NCBI RefSeq assembly: GCF_016859285.1
Contig: NC_053414.1
Span: forward strand, 1,474,517 to 1,538,516
DNA from: Xiphias gladius
Taxonomy: Eukaryota; Chordata; Actinopteri; Istiophoriformes; Xiphiidae
Direction of reading: 5' to 3'
DNA: 64,000 bases
The stretch's first letter is position 1; the number at the start of each line of letters is the position of its first letter. The notes under the pieces were generated by a model. It was not told the DNA's origin, searched no databases, and was given only the letters and a program-made list of their open reading frames with translations. Below, piece after piece: positions 46,480-59,036 of this stretch. Position numbers and translations under genes: made by a program.

Positions 46480-49020
46480 TAGCTGACGTGGTTGTTACCA
46501 ACACAGAGTCTGAAAACAAACATGGACACCTGAGTAATTCAACCCAGATTTAACTGATCTGCTGTTTTATTATTGTCAGTTCACAGTATTTTAAACATCA
46601 CACGGCCACATCAGTCATCAGTCGGCATCATGATGAATTAGGAATGAAAAAGGTCCAGGTGTGCTCACCTCAACAATTTTTATCAGCATCAGTACCACAT
46701 GTGACGGCAGCATGTATGTACTGACCAGTCGACCAGCTCTAACTAGTAAATTATCACACCTGCTGCCAGTTCTGTCAGTAACAGAGTTAACGTGTGTGTG
46801 TGTGTGTGTGTGCGTGTGTGCGCGCGTGTGTGTGTTGGGAACAGATAGAAGCGTCTTTATTCATTATTCAGTCATGTTTTATCACACAGCTCCACAGTCG
46901 TCAGCTGAATAGGAAATAAAGTTTGAACCTCGTTTGTATTCTGAAATGACAAAGTTTTTCTCAGTTATCAGTGTCGAGTCGACTGACCTCAGTTTAAACC
47001 CGATCAGCATGTAGATGAGACGATTCATCAGAATTGAACTTGTAATCAGAGGAAACGTTAATTCGAACGAACGCGCAGATCAGCAAGAGTTGCAAGAAAT
47101 AATTTCACCAGTTAAATAAAGAAACGTTACTGTGTGTGCGTACGTGTGTGCGTGAGATAACAGCGGCTGTGATGGTGGTGATGTCAATGTACGTGTCATC
47201 ACTGATAGTTAATTATTGTTTGTGTTACAGTTTGATAAAGTTTGATTCTGTGTCTTTAACCTTCACAGTTCAGTTCACTTTGTTTTCATAAACCGGTTTA
47301 ATGTCGTCCTGTTAAAGCTGCTGGTTCCTGAGCAGCCAATTGGAACCCCAGAACGTCACACGCTGTGCTCCGCGTCAGCCAATCGGGACGCAGAGAATTA
47401 CCAGCGTACAGCACAACACAGCTGAGCTGTGAAAACGTGACGACAGGAGTTTGACTTTAAAGACTCGGGAACCGTCCCTTTAATCTGAGGACATGTTGAG
47501 CTCGGCTCCGAACAATCAAACTAAACTGACAGTAAGATGTCACAGTAATGTGATTACTTGAATGTGAGAGATTACCACTTGATATTCTTTGACCACATCA
47601 CAGTTACTGTAATGTAATATGTAATATAGTAACAGTGCTGAAGCCTGTAATTATTAAGATCATTGCTCAGTAATGTTACAAATCCTGAGGTTTTAAACAG
47701 CAGCGGGTGCTTTCTTCTTCCCTTCTTCCCATTTCTGTTCTGGTGTGAATCATGAAACTGTAAGTTGGAGGCTGTGACACACCTGACACCTGGTGACTCT
47801 GCCCTCCTCCTGTTGGCTCACAGGTCTGTGATGTCAGAGCACGTTGCCATGGTTACTTAATTCATCGAAAACCGATTCGCAATTAGAACCTGAATGAATT
47901 TAAAATGCAGTTTATGAAATAAGTCTTCTCAGCAGAGTCACCTTTAGCTTCAGCGCACTGATGAAGAGATGAAGCTCTGTGATTGGCTGTCAGTGAAATG
48001 CACCCGGGGAGTTGTAGTTTTTTTTGCTTTAGCTTTGACTTTTTGTCAGAGAATGAGATGTTTTCTAACAGAGCTGTCGATCTGTTGTTGTGATGACTGA
48101 ACTCTCCCCACCCACGTCTATAATAAACTCATAAACCACAACGATCCTCTGAAACTGTTGAACAAACTTTTTGTGTTTTAAAAGTGTCTGCAGACACAGT
48201 CTGACTGCTGTCGTTCTTTGTACCAGACTTCTGTTTATTTTTGTTCATTTCTGAGACTGATGGCAAACAACAAGGACGGACTGATTCTGTATCTGTGTTG
48301 ACGTCTGCTGACACACTGTCATACTGATATACTGATGTATGAGGTTCTGTTACTGTTCCTGATAGAAGACACACTGCAGGTCACACGCACACAGACACTC
48401 GTTCTCGTACTTTGTGAGGACACTCGTTGACATAATGCATTCCCTAGCCCCTTACCCTAACACTGACCTAAACCTGGTTCTAACCTAGACCCTAAAACCA
48501 GGTCTGATCCCTCAAACAGCCCTGTCAAGGTGTGAGGACCAGACAAAATGTCCTCATTATGAGGTCTTAAACTTAAACTGGTTTTCACAAAAATAGATGT
48601 ACACACACACACACACACACACAAGCTGTCTCGTGCAGAATTAGCAGTGAAGAAGAGTCTCTGAACAGGACGTTTGTTCACAGTCAGCTGACTAGCTGCA
48701 CGTGCCGCCACTTCCTCCTGACCTCATGAGCTCTGACCTCTGACCTCTGCCCCCCCCACCCTGCCTCACCCCCCTCCTCCCCCTTAGAGTCAGAGACTCT
48801 GCAGCTGTTTGAGGAATATCACTTAGGAGCAATTTTTTCTAAAATCGATTTATTTTTAAACGCAGTTCTGGATAAAACTAGTTATTAGTCAGGACAGTGA
48901 GGATGAGGAGGATGAAGATGAAGATGATAAAGGGTTATGATGATCATGTGGGGGGAGGGGCCTGATTTATCCATGCACTTCTGCCAGTGGCTGGAAGTGT
49001 CCTGGCAGGCAGGAGCTGAG
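46480..49020. other. RIOK1-IMPA1 intergenic DNA
   Basis: No convincing gene. It contains a TG/CG microsatellite (46791-46836). A GC-richer stretch at 47320-47540 carries two CCAAT boxes (AGCCAATTGG and AGCCAATCGG) and a small open ATG that runs into a possible donor (ACAGTAAGA). It also holds a copy of the GAGGACC dispersed repeat with a (CA)n end at 48405-48625. The 47.3-kb stretch could be a promoter with a first exon, but no downstream partner exon was found. Confidence 0.45.
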
Positions 49021-49024
49021 CTCT

Positions 49025-49108
49025 GATTGGTTGTTTGTTGTATAAAAAGAGAAAAAGTTCAGTGCAGTTCAGAAAGTTTTTCTTCATCCGAAACTCACTT
49101 CACCTCAG
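49025..49108 (+). promoter_or_regulatory. IMPA1 TATA promoter and non-coding first exon
   Basis: A GATTGG (inverted CCAAT) at 49025-49030 is followed by TATAAAA at 49041-49047. Transcription probably starts about 25-30 bases on. A short non-coding exon then ends at CCTCAG|GTAAAA (49108). The coding exon acceptor follows at 49920. A clear TATA box suggests inducible expression, unlike the TATA-less neighbours. No transcript evidence. Confidence 0.6.
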
Positions 49109-49114
49109 GTAAAA

Positions 49115-49920
49115 ACAAACACTGTTTCTACTGTTTCGTGTTCATCTGTTCTTTTCTTTTCTCTGTTGTACTTTTTGTCTTCATCTTATTTTTGATCTTC
49201 AACCATTTCAATCTCTCCATTATTTCTCTTTTCTCTTTTCTCCTTTTTCTTTTTCCTTCTTGATTCTACGTTCTTGTTCATCTTCTTTCCCTCTCTCCTG
49301 CTTCTTCTCTTTCTCCTCCCACTCTTCTCTTTTCTTTTTTCCTTTCCTCTCTTTTCTTTTTCATTCTCTCATTTTTCTCAGTCCTCTCTTCGTCTTTGTC
49401 TTTTTGTCATTTATGTGTTTTTTCATCTTTTCGGGTCATTTACTCTCCTTTTTCTCCCCTGTCATCAGTTCTACTCTTCTTCCTCTCTTTCTTTCCTATA
49501 TTCTCTATCATTTCTTCTTCTCTTTACTCTCTCCCTTCCTCCTTCACATATTCCATTTCCCCCCTCTTTCTGGTCTCTTTTCCTTTTCTCCATCACGTTG
49601 ATCTGTTTCTTCCTTTTTTCAGTTCTTCTGTTCATATCTTCATTTTCTCTTTACCTTTTAATGTTTCTTCATTTTATTCCTTCTTCGGTTTGTTCTCTTC
49701 TTTTTTCTCCTCTGTCAGTGTTTTTTTGTTTTCCTTCGTCTGTCCTTTTTACCTTTATCTTCGATTTTCATTTTTCTTTTTTCCATGTCATTATTTTGTG
49801 GCGTTCGTCTTCTGTAGCTCCATCTCTTGCCTCTCTCCTACTCTCTTCTCTCCCTTCGTCCTTTCTCCCGCTCTCCTCCTCCTCATCCTCTCTGACATCA
49901 GTATTTCTTCTCCTCTGACA
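49115..49920 (+). repeat. 800-bp pyrimidine-rich 5'UTR intron
   Basis: Almost the whole intron between the non-coding exon and the first coding exon is C/T on the sense strand, in irregular TTCTTTTCTCC wording. Long open frames here (poly Phe/Ser/Leu) come from the composition bias and are not genes. Confidence 0.8.
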
Positions 49921-49959
49921 GGAAGTCTCCCTCTGTCAGACTTTCTGCTCTTCATCATC

Positions 49960-52900
49960 ATGGCTGACTGGACTGACTGTCTGGACTTTGGCGTCTACAT
50001 CGCCAAACAGGCCAGTGAGGTAAGAGATGCGCTGACCGATCGGGACACGGCACAGACGCAGAGGTCAGAGGTCACTGTTGAGAAGAATACATTGTCTAAA
50101 TCTGAATCCAACAGAAATGCGGAGATTCAGCAGAGTTTTGTGTTCAGGTGCAGAGATAAATAAATAACAAAATAAAAGTACCAACCTTAAGATTATGAAA
50201 TAACAGTAACAGTAAAAAACGAATTCTAACACATTTAACGGGAGTCACTGAATAAAAACAAAATGCTCCGTTAGGTTGCACAGTGTTTTGTGAAAGCACA
50301 GTAATGTTAGATTTATGTACATTAATTATCTTAATTCTAATAATACTTATTATCCTGGACTTCCCGGGAAGAATGAAACTTATTCTAAAAAGATTTAAAT
50401 CTGAATTTAGAGAAAAAAATCTCTTTTATAATTATTTCGATCCCCCAGTTTTACCTGTGAATATTCTGCTTATATCAGACTTGTAAATAAACTTATTCTT
50501 AATTCTGTTATTATTGATATTCCTTTTATTTCAACATTCATATATTTAATTTTTATTGTTCCGAATACATTTTTATTTTAAAATGAAGCAACATCTCCCT
50601 TTCAGTTCAATTGATTGAATCAACGTTAACCGAGAGGTCAGAGTGAGTTTAAAGTCAGACCTGCACCAACCAATCAGAGAGGGTTTACACAATGATGTCA
50701 CTGTTTAATGAAACCAGGCGATTCAAGTATGAATCCTGAGCCAGCAGCTGCAAGTTTCTGGAGATGCCACAGTTACAGAGAAAGAGGAACCAGATCTGTT
50801 GTAACAGTTTAAATGTCACAGGTGTCGACCAATAGCAGCCCAGTCGGAGCTGTGTCTGTCCAATCAGCTGCAGGAAAAACTGATTTCACTCAGGTTTGGA
50901 GCTGGGTCAGGTTCAGTTCAGGTCTGATAAAAACAGCCAAGAATGTGAAGAATGTGAGGTCTTGTGTTTGAGCTGCTGTACTTCAAATCGGGTACACACA
51001 CACTTGACATGCACACACATTGATAGACACCTGTCAGCTGCTGTCAGAGCACACAGGTGAGTTCAGCTGAGTTCAGAATCCTAAGTCCTGGTACGTCAAG
51101 TGACCAGGTAGAGGAGACGTTGCTGTAGGGGCTGACCAATAGGCTTCTGAGGATTTTTATTTTCCTTTTTATTAATGACACACTATATGTTCCTCTTTTT
51201 TGTCCTCTTTACATCAAAGTTGTTTTCCGTTACATTAATTATTAATTTAATTACAACAATAACTTCCCAAACGACTTAAAGAAAAGACACAAAAACTCCA
51301 AATACATCAAATAAATTGATCTAAAATAAGAAAAATGACAAGAAATACAAACAAAAATATGCATTTTGCTCTGGAAAATCCGAAGATTTATACCTCCTGT
51401 ACGCTGTCTTTTTCCTCTCCTACATTCGTACAGCTGTAAGACCTCAGTGGGCGCTTCTTAATTATCGGCGTATCATATCTTTTTTTTTTTATCTCATTGC
51501 ATCTGTATTGAAATAGATGACCTGGCCTCTTAATCCTATGAGTTATCGTCTACATTCAGCAGATTCCAGCAGTCGCCTCCATTGATCTGCTGTCAGCCGT
51601 TTTTTTGCTACTCTTTAAAAAAAAGGACAACAGTTCCTTATCAAATTGCTAAGAGAGTTACTGAGGCATTTTACCCAGCAGTGAAACAATATACATGTAT
51701 TTAATATAGATATAATTGTGCTAATGTTGGTACAGTCTTATAGTTGAATTGGGCAGGAAAACAACGTGAGGTTAGGAGCTCTTGGTTAACAGCTGCACTG
51801 TTATCAACCACTCCTGAAATCCCATGGCTTCTACTTTGATGGTTTTTTTGACCGCGACAGTTACTGTCGATACAACTCAACGCTTCCTATAGACTTTTCA
51901 CCATAAAAACTCTCCAGCTGCTCAAAGGACAGACTTGCTCCATTTCTGGAAGGCTTTCAATGTGAAAAATCTCAAGGTGAGTTTCGTTGACGGGGGGTCA
52001 ATTCAGTTTTATTTATATAGAGCCAAATCATAATAGAGGTTCTATCAGGGCACTTTTCATGTAGAGCAGGTCTAGACCAGACTCTTTATAGTTATATTTA
52101 CAGAGACCCAACATTCCCCCATGAGCAAGTACTTGGCGACGGCAGCAAGAAAAAACTCCCTTTTAACAGGTAGAAACCTTGAACAGAACCAGGCTCATGG
52201 TGGGGGGGGGGGGGTCTGCCCTGACCGGCTGTAGGGGCAGTAGGTGGTTTGCAGTCACAGATCCAGACTCTGTAGCTCCAGGGGTAGAAATATCTGCAGA
52301 AAGCGACAGGAGGAGAGAGGAGAGAGATGAGAAAGCACAAAACTACAGGAGAGGGAAGAAGTCAAGTTAGTAACGAGCACTGATGGGATCTGAATGCGTA
52401 GGAAGATGAGGAGAGAGGAGCTCGTTGCATCATGGGAAGTCCCCCATCAGTCTAGACCTATAGCAGCACGACTAGGGGATGGTTCAAGACCAGCCTGAGC
52501 CGGTCCTGACTATAACCTTTATCAAAAAGGAAGGTTTTAAACCTACTCTTAAACGTGGAGAGGGAGTCTGCCTCCTGGATCCACATTAGAGGAGCCTGAA
52601 AACTGAAGGCTCTGTCTCCCATTCTACTATTGGAGACTCTAGGACCCACAAACTAAGCCTGCGTTCTGGGAGGGCAGTGTTCTACTGGGGTAATACGGTT
52701 CTATAGGCTCTTTAAGATGGGATGGTTCCTGCCCATTAAGGGCTTTGTAGGTGAGGAGGAGGATTTTAAATTCTCTTCTGGATTTTACAGGGAACCAAAG
52801 CAGAGAAGCTAACACAGGAAAAATATGATCTCTTTTCGTAGTTCCTGTCAGTACTGGTGCTGCAGCTTTCTGGATCAGCTGGAGCGTATTTAAAGCTTTG

Positions 52901-54393
52901 TTGGGATAGCCTGATAATAAAGAATTAAAATAATCCAGCCTAGAAGTAACAAAAGCCAGTTTTTCTGTGTCTTTGAGAAAGGACGTGCCTGATTTTTGCA
53001 ATGTTACGTAGGTGAAAAGAGGTCGAGGCCAGGGCAATGCCATCTAGAGTAACTATATCATTAGAAAAAGCAACTTCTTGTAGTATTTTGCTGATAATTT
53101 TAAATACAGGACTTTTACCTCTAACCGGTTGTTTTTACATTGTTGTACAGGTACTTATACTGCAGTAAACTATCTGAATACTACAGTAAATTATGGAAAA
53201 AATAAAGTTCAGTTCAAACACTGATAATAATGTTAAACCCGTGTTTCTGTTCTCAGATTGTCCTGTCGGCTTTTCAGCAGCAGAAAGAAGTTAAGCTGAA
53301 AAGTTCCCCGGCTGATCTGGTGACAGAAACTGATCAAAGAGTCGAGAAGATCCTGATAACTGCCATCAGGAAAAAATATCCACTGCACAGGTTCTGCTTC
53401 TGTTCTGTTCTATAAAAATACCATGAACACAGGTTATCTCGTCCTTTCTTCTACTTCTTTCACGTCATCTCTTTTTCCACATTTCATTATTTTGTGTTTT
53501 TGTTTTCTTCTGTGACTCTTCCTCCTCCTCTTCTCTTTTATTGTCATCTGTTTGAAGCAAATGTTGTATCTGTTCTTAATTTCCATATCAATCCGTATCC
53601 AGTGTTTTGTAGACTTGGTTCTAAAGTGGAACCTAAAGAATCTAGAATCCAGATCCTGTTAGCTGTGAGTGAAGTGGAGACTGGAAACATTATCTGAAGG
53701 ACTTCATGTTGATGACAGAATTCAGTATCAGGCCTCAACGATAACAGACTCAATGGACCCTGAGACTTTGTAGGTTTCAACTTTAAAAGTCAGTCACTCG
53801 GCCTGATGACATCATGAGGCCACAGATGACATCGTCCAGCTGTTTTCACAGACTGACGACGGGACCAGTAAATCTGTGGAACGGCCCTTTAAATGACACT
53901 GGTTCTGACCGGACAGCAGGGTTAGAGACAGTCGAAAATCTGCCCGGCAACCGCAGACAACCGGAGTCACCAGATAAATCAAGCTGTTGTTTGATCTCTG
54001 ACCTGTGACCCTTGACCCTCAGGTTCATTGGGGAGGAATCTGTAGCTGCAGGTGAGCATGTGGAGTTGACCGACTCTCCCACCTGGATCATCGACCCCAT
54101 CGACGGGACCGTTAATTTTGTCCACAGGTGAGAGGCCTCACAGAAAGTTGATCTCGCGTGCTTACACCACACACATCGACAGGAACAATCTACCTGTACT
54201 GCGATGAACTCACCATTTCAATTGTTCTCATCAGCTCAAGTTTTTGTTAATCAGTACGTCCTGCTGACGTTTCACGGTAAAAGAGTCGATTGAAGGGACT
54301 TTGCTCCCTGAAATTCTGGAAGACTTTTGGTTTGAAAGCAGTGGAGGAAATGTAACTTAAATGTTACAACTCATAGAACAGCAGTTACAACTC

Positions 54394-54436
<43 letters not shown>

Positions 54437-56347
54437 CTTTCTCCCGACAGGTTTCCATTTGTGGCCATCTCCATCGCCTTCACCATCAACAAGCAGGTAA
54501 ACTAACCTGTCAGTCAGAGGTCAAAGGGGGTCGGACAGAAAGTAGACTGACGTGCCGTTGCTGTTGTTGTTGTTGTTGTCAGACGGAGTTTGGGATCGTG
54601 TACAGCTGTGTGGAGGACAAACTGTTCTACGCTCAGAGAGGAAGAGGAGCCTTTCTGAACGGAGAACCGCTGCACGCCTCTGGACAGGAAGGTGACATCA
54701 CACACAATGACCTTGGATCAATCCACTCGTCTGTCACATGTTGAACTAAAACAGATAATCTATCTACTGTGAGTGTTAAGGTGGTATTGTGGTTGTAGTG
54801 TAGGTGGATTTATTCTTACTGTTCTGTCTTGTCCAATCAGACATCAGCAAGTGTGTGGTGGTGACGGAGATCGGGGCAGAGCGTGATGACCTCGCTCTGT
54901 CCACCATGACCTCCAACATCTTCAGACTGCTGAAACTACCTGTACATGGGTAAGAACAGACCACATCCCCACATTTCTCTCTGGTCCTAAATATTCTTTC
55001 ACCAAAATATCATCAAACTATCAATAAAATGTTTCCAACATGTTCTCTGTGCGTCTGGACAGGGAGACAGGTTGGTTCAGTGACAGTGAGAGTGTTAGGG
55101 CTGCAGATTACAATTAGACCTTCGATGTCTAGTAGATGAGTTTGTGAAGCCTCAAACGATTTTCTCTGTGACCTTAACTTTCTTGGTGAATATGTGTGTG
55201 AACAGAGGGCTCAGTGTTTGTGATCTGTGAGGGATATTTTTACATTCATGATCACTATTATAACTTAAATGGAAAGAAAAACATGAGTGAAAAGACTGTC
55301 AGTGAATTTTTATTCCAAACATATTATTAGTTCAGGGTCACCTGTAGTGAATATATCCCCAAACCTGATAGAGACCTCAACACAGTATTGTAACACAACA
55401 CAACCTCTCTCTCAGCATATCTTCCATTGCTCTTTCTGAAAAAAATGAAGCGTATTTGGTGTTTACTTTCCACGTTCGAAGATCGAAGAGGATCCGCTAC
55501 AGCACTGGATGTTAGAATCTTAAACATGTTTGATTTTAACAAAGTGAAACGAGCATTACTTTGTGAGCTCAGTGAAAAACTACAGCTCCCATGAGAATTT
55601 ACCAGCGCAGCAGAGTGGCTGCTTTCATCATCATAACTTAGTTTTGTCCACGTCCATAAAACTCACCAACGTTGTTGAGTCCTCTCTGTTTATTCCTACA
55701 GCTCAACAGTCGACTTCAGTCTGTTCACTCTGAACTTAACTCATGTTGTTTCTATGTGTCTGTGAGATGGGACGTGTTTAACGTGTTGTATGTATGCTTT
55801 TGGCATGTTTCAGCTTCTGTACACTGTGAGATTAAACCTCTTTAACATAATCTGTGTTATTTGCATGTTCCAGTGTATTTGGACTTCTTCAACATGTCGA
55901 TTGTATGTTTCTGGCGTGTTGTAGTGTCCGTGCGTTGGGGACGGCGGCAGTCGACATGTGTCAGGTGGCGACAGGTGGAGCTGACGCTTACTATCACATC
56001 GGGATGCACTGCTGGGACATCGCCGCATCCGCCATCATCGTCCAGGAGGCAGGAGGTGTCGTCATGGATACGGACGGTCTGTATCTAACATGTGATGTCA
56101 CGTACACACATCTGATGTGTGTTCCTCTGACGTCATACCTCACCTGAGTGAGGTATGACCTCCTCTGATTTGTCCGTGTGTGTCCTCAGGCTCAGAGTTC
56201 GACATGATGTCCAGGAGAGTCATCGCTGCCAGCTCCTCAGCTGTGGCCAGTCGCATCGCACGGGTGATCCAGGTGTTTCCCTGTCGCCGTGACGATGAGG
56301 ACCCCTGCACGTGTGTCTGTGGAGCGGCAGGTGTGAATGGCGTGTAG
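49960..56347 (+). CDS. impa1: Inositol monophosphatase 1-like, first tandem copy (8 coding exons, 290 aa)
   Basis: Mg-dependent, lithium-sensitive enzyme that dephosphorylates myo-inositol monophosphates to free inositol, in the cytosol. Coding exons: 49960-50019, 53257-53390, 54023-54127, 54451-54496, 54583-54691, 54841-54949, 55925-56076, 56190-56347. [20 protein letters not shown] corresponds to human MADPWQECMDYAVTLARQAGE. Catalytic features: E70 in GEES, motif [16 protein letters not shown] (86-100) with D89 and D92, and motif [18 protein letters not shown] with D219. These fit IMPA1 better than IMPA2. The C-terminus passes the usual RDDED end and adds [14 protein letters not shown]. Intron 1 carries an antisense LINE; the exon 4 acceptor follows a TG tract. 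Donors after 53390 (GTTCTG) and 56076 (GTCTGT) are weak. In euryhaline fish IMPA1 is induced by hyperosmotic stress. The paralog at 63.9 kb makes this a tandem pair. Confidence 0.94.
50020..51990. other. IMPA1 intron 1, 5' part, no gene seen
   Basis: Mostly AT-rich non-coding sequence, with a GC-richer part at 50640-51130. No open frame or repeat that I could assign. The T-rich stretch at 51480-51490 and neighbouring sequence carry no coding signal. Confidence 0.5.
51996..53066 (-). mobile_element. L2/CR1-type LINE, 3' part, antisense in IMPA1 intron 1
   Basis: It begins at its 3' end (CAATTCAGTTTTATTTATAT) and reads inward on the minus strand through the UTR into RT C-terminal coding: [20 protein letters not shown] and [16 protein letters not shown] at 52639-53043. 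It is 5'-truncated and has several frame breaks and a short deletion. Its end lies about 190 bases from the exon 2 acceptor at 53256. A G-run at 52201-52214 interrupts its UTR. Confidence 0.85.
54397..54435 (+). repeat. (TG)19 microsatellite upstream of an IMPA1 acceptor
   Basis: The TG run ends 15 bases before the exon acceptor at 54450. Here a true pyrimidine tract (TTCTTTCTCCCGACAG) is retained between repeat and exon, unlike the RIOK1 case. Confidence 0.9.
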
Positions 56348-56431
56348 GTCAGCCGACAACAAGTGTGACGGAGGTGTTTCTGTGGAAGGTTCTCCTGTTT
56401 CTGATGAAGTGTGACGAGATTTAAAAACACT

Positions 56432-56437
56432 AATAAA
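56432..56437 (+). terminator. Candidate IMPA1 polyadenylation signal
   Basis: AATAAA 85 bases after the IMPA1 stop, followed by CTGTCGG and a TC-rich stretch. Confidence 0.6.
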
Positions 56438-56439
56438 AC

Positions 56440-57230
56440 CTGAAAACTGTCGGACCTCATCACATCTCTTCTTCCTCAGTTTTACCGTCTGTTTGTAACA
56501 TTAGAAACATCTAAAAAAGACTTCAACGGAAAAACACATTAGTAAAAACTTCCCTTCGTTAATTTATAAAAACATGAAGAAATCGTTTCCAGTTGAGATT
56601 ATTCATGAAAGGAAATTATGTGATTACACTTATCTAACCAGCATTCATTTACCATTTAGTTTATCATAACAGCATTAGCATTATGTTCAGTACTTTAAGG
56701 CATAGTGTTTTACATGAAATGGAATTTAGTTTCCATTCTGATTAAACAACATTTTGATCAAGCCACTGTCCACCACCTGCTCAGCATCAAACAGCAGACA
56801 GACACAGTCAGAGACCAGCTGGTGAACACGGTGGAGCATTTAGCAGCTGAAGAGCCAGAGGTTTCCCTCAGGCGCTGGTGGAGACCAAAACCAGAGCTAA
56901 AAGAGAGGTAGTGCTGGACTTAGATCCATCAGGTGACACAAACACCAGATCCAGATGAAGGATCATGCTGCTCTGTAACTGCTGGATGTGGAAATAAGAA
57001 CCTGTTTGATCACAAATTCAACATGTCAACTTAAAGCTGACGATATGTCAATGTTGTGTTCACTACTTGCAGGTTTAAGACGTCTGGTGGTGTAATTCTG
57101 TGACTCAGGGCGTTTCTATGTTTGAGCTACTCGTGGGGTTTCTGTTTCTGTTTCTGAGACATTTATCATCATCATCACCTCTTTGGGAGGAGGGAAGAAA
57201 GACAACATAGCTCAGCACAGGTACCACATA
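56440..57230. other. Intergenic DNA between the IMPA1 copies, no gene seen
   Basis: A 68-codon open frame at 56705-56911 has no recognisable motif and no splice partner. I treat it as chance. Confidence 0.5.
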
Positions 57231-57234
57231 AAGA

Positions 57235-58521
57235 TGTGTATTAATAATAATGAGACTAATAATAAACTAATAATTTTAATAAAAAGACTAATAATCATCA
57301 TCATCATCATCATTGAAGCAGTGGGTGTCTAGCAGGATCATGGGGGCAGTAGGTGGTTTGCAGTCACAGATCCAGACTCTGCAGCTCCAGGGGTAGAAAT
57401 ATCTGCAGAAAGTGACAGGAGGAGAGAGGAGAGAGATGAGAAAGCACAGAACTAAGGGAGAGAGAAGAAGTCAAGTTAGTAACGAGCACAGATGCCATAT
57501 GAATGCGTACAGATGGAGAGGAAGATGAGGAGAGAGGAGCTTGGTGCATCATGGGAAGTCCCCCATCATTCTAGACCTATAGCAGCACAACTAGGGGATG
57601 GTTCAAGACCAGCCTGAGCCGGTCCTGACTATAACCTTTATCAAAAAGGAAGGTTGTAAGCCTCCTCTTAAATGTGGAGAGGGAGTCTGCCTCCTGGACC
57701 TAAACAGGAAAAAGGTTCCACATTAGAGGAGCCTGATGACTAAAGGCTCTGCCTCCCATTCTAGTTTTGGAGACTCTAGGACCCACAGGTAAGCCTGCGT
57801 TCTGGTAGGGCAGTGTTCTTCTGGGGTAACAGGGTACGATGAGCTCTTTAAGATATGATGGTGCCTCACCATTAAGGGCTTTGTAGGTGAGGAGGAGGAT
57901 TTTAAATTCTCTTCTGGATTTTACAGGGAGCCAATGCAGAGAAGGTAACACGGGAGAAATATGGTCTCTTTTCGTAGTTCCTGTCAGTACTGGTGCTGCA
58001 GCTTTCTGGATCAGCTGGAGCGTATTTAAAGATTTGTTGGGATAGCCTGATAATAAAGAATTAAAATAATCCAGCCTAGAAGTAACAAAAGCATCGACTT
58101 GTTTTTCTGCGTCTTTTTGAGAAAGGATGCGCCTGATTTTTGCAATGTTACGTAGGTGAAAAGAGGCAGTCCTTGAAGTTTGTTTTATGTGGGAGTTAAA
58201 GGACATATCCTGATCAAAGAGAACTCCGAGATTCCTAACAGTGGTTCTGGACGCCAGGGCAAAGCCACCCAGAGTAACTATATCATTAGATAAGGTGTTT
58301 CTGAGGTGTTGGGGGCCAAGCAGAATAACTTCAGTTTTGTCTGAGTTTAACAGCAGAAAGTTGCTGGTCATCCAGGTCTTTGTCTTTAAGGCATGCTTGA
58401 AGTTTAGCTAACTGATCGGTTTCATCCGGCTTCATTGACAAATACAATTGTGTATCATGAGCATAGCAATGGAAGTCTATGAAGTGTTTCCTATTAATAT
58501 TGCTTAAAGGAAGCATATGTT
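57235..58521 (-). mobile_element. Young L2/CR1-type LINE copy, 3' part, antisense
   Basis: The minus strand holds an uninterrupted 223-codon RT C-terminal frame (58371-57700): [40 protein letters not shown] and GPRVSKTRMGGRAF. The UTR follows, to an AT/ATC-rich end near 57235. It lacks the terminal 300 bases present in the copy at 59650-63576. Over the shared frame only about 5 of 223 residues differ from that copy, so the two are close relatives in opposite orientation. Confidence 0.88.
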
Positions 58522-58839
58522 CAGACTCCACAGTAGTCTGGGAATTTTTAAATATTTTACATGAACAACTCTCTCTTATGCACAGGGAGATAAACTCTGA
58601 TAAATAGATTAATGTTAGACTCAGAAACGTCATGTTCTCTGTCTGTTCAGAGTGAATATATCTGAGCTGAAATGAAGACATCGGTATCTGTGGTGTGGTC
58701 AGTGACTGTAATGATTGGACTGACTCAGATGTGAATCAGGAGGAGTCTGCAGTCTGGGACAGGTGGAGATCAACAGTCACAGTCAGTCTCTAGTTTTAAA
58801 TTTCTTCTTTGTGTTTGATTATTGAACGGCAGCGCGGGA

Positions 58840-59036
58840 CGGAAACACAAAGAGGGTGTTCTGTTTCTGCAGGAGGCTGCAGAAAAATGTAGTTCCAGTG
58901 AGTGACCTACGGGAGGCAGCAGCGCTCTGCTGCGGCTTCGCATTTGAAGAAGAAGAAACCCGGAAGTTTACGGAGCCGCTGGCCCGCAGCAGGAGTGGAT
59001 AATCTTCAAACCGAGGGTCAGGTGGGATTTAAGCAG
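58840..59036 (+). promoter_or_regulatory. Probable promoter and non-coding first exon of the second IMPA1 copy
   Basis: A GC-richer island in otherwise AT-rich DNA carries an ETS-type CCCGGAAG at about 58959 and ends at AAGCAG|GTGAGAT (donor at 59037). Another possible donor, TCAG|GTGGGA, lies at 59021. The next exon upstream of the second IMPA1 ATG has an acceptor at 63914. Inference only: position, base composition and donor quality. Confidence 0.45.

Noticed and set aside
49260-50163. Open frames up to 255 codons, Phe/Ser/Leu-rich
   Set aside because: They arise from the pyrimidine skew of the IMPA1 5'UTR intron; the real coding exon (49960-50019) is in the last part only.
56705-56911. 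68-codon open frame between the IMPA1 copies
   Set aside because: No motif, no upstream promoter or splice partner; its length is expected by chance.
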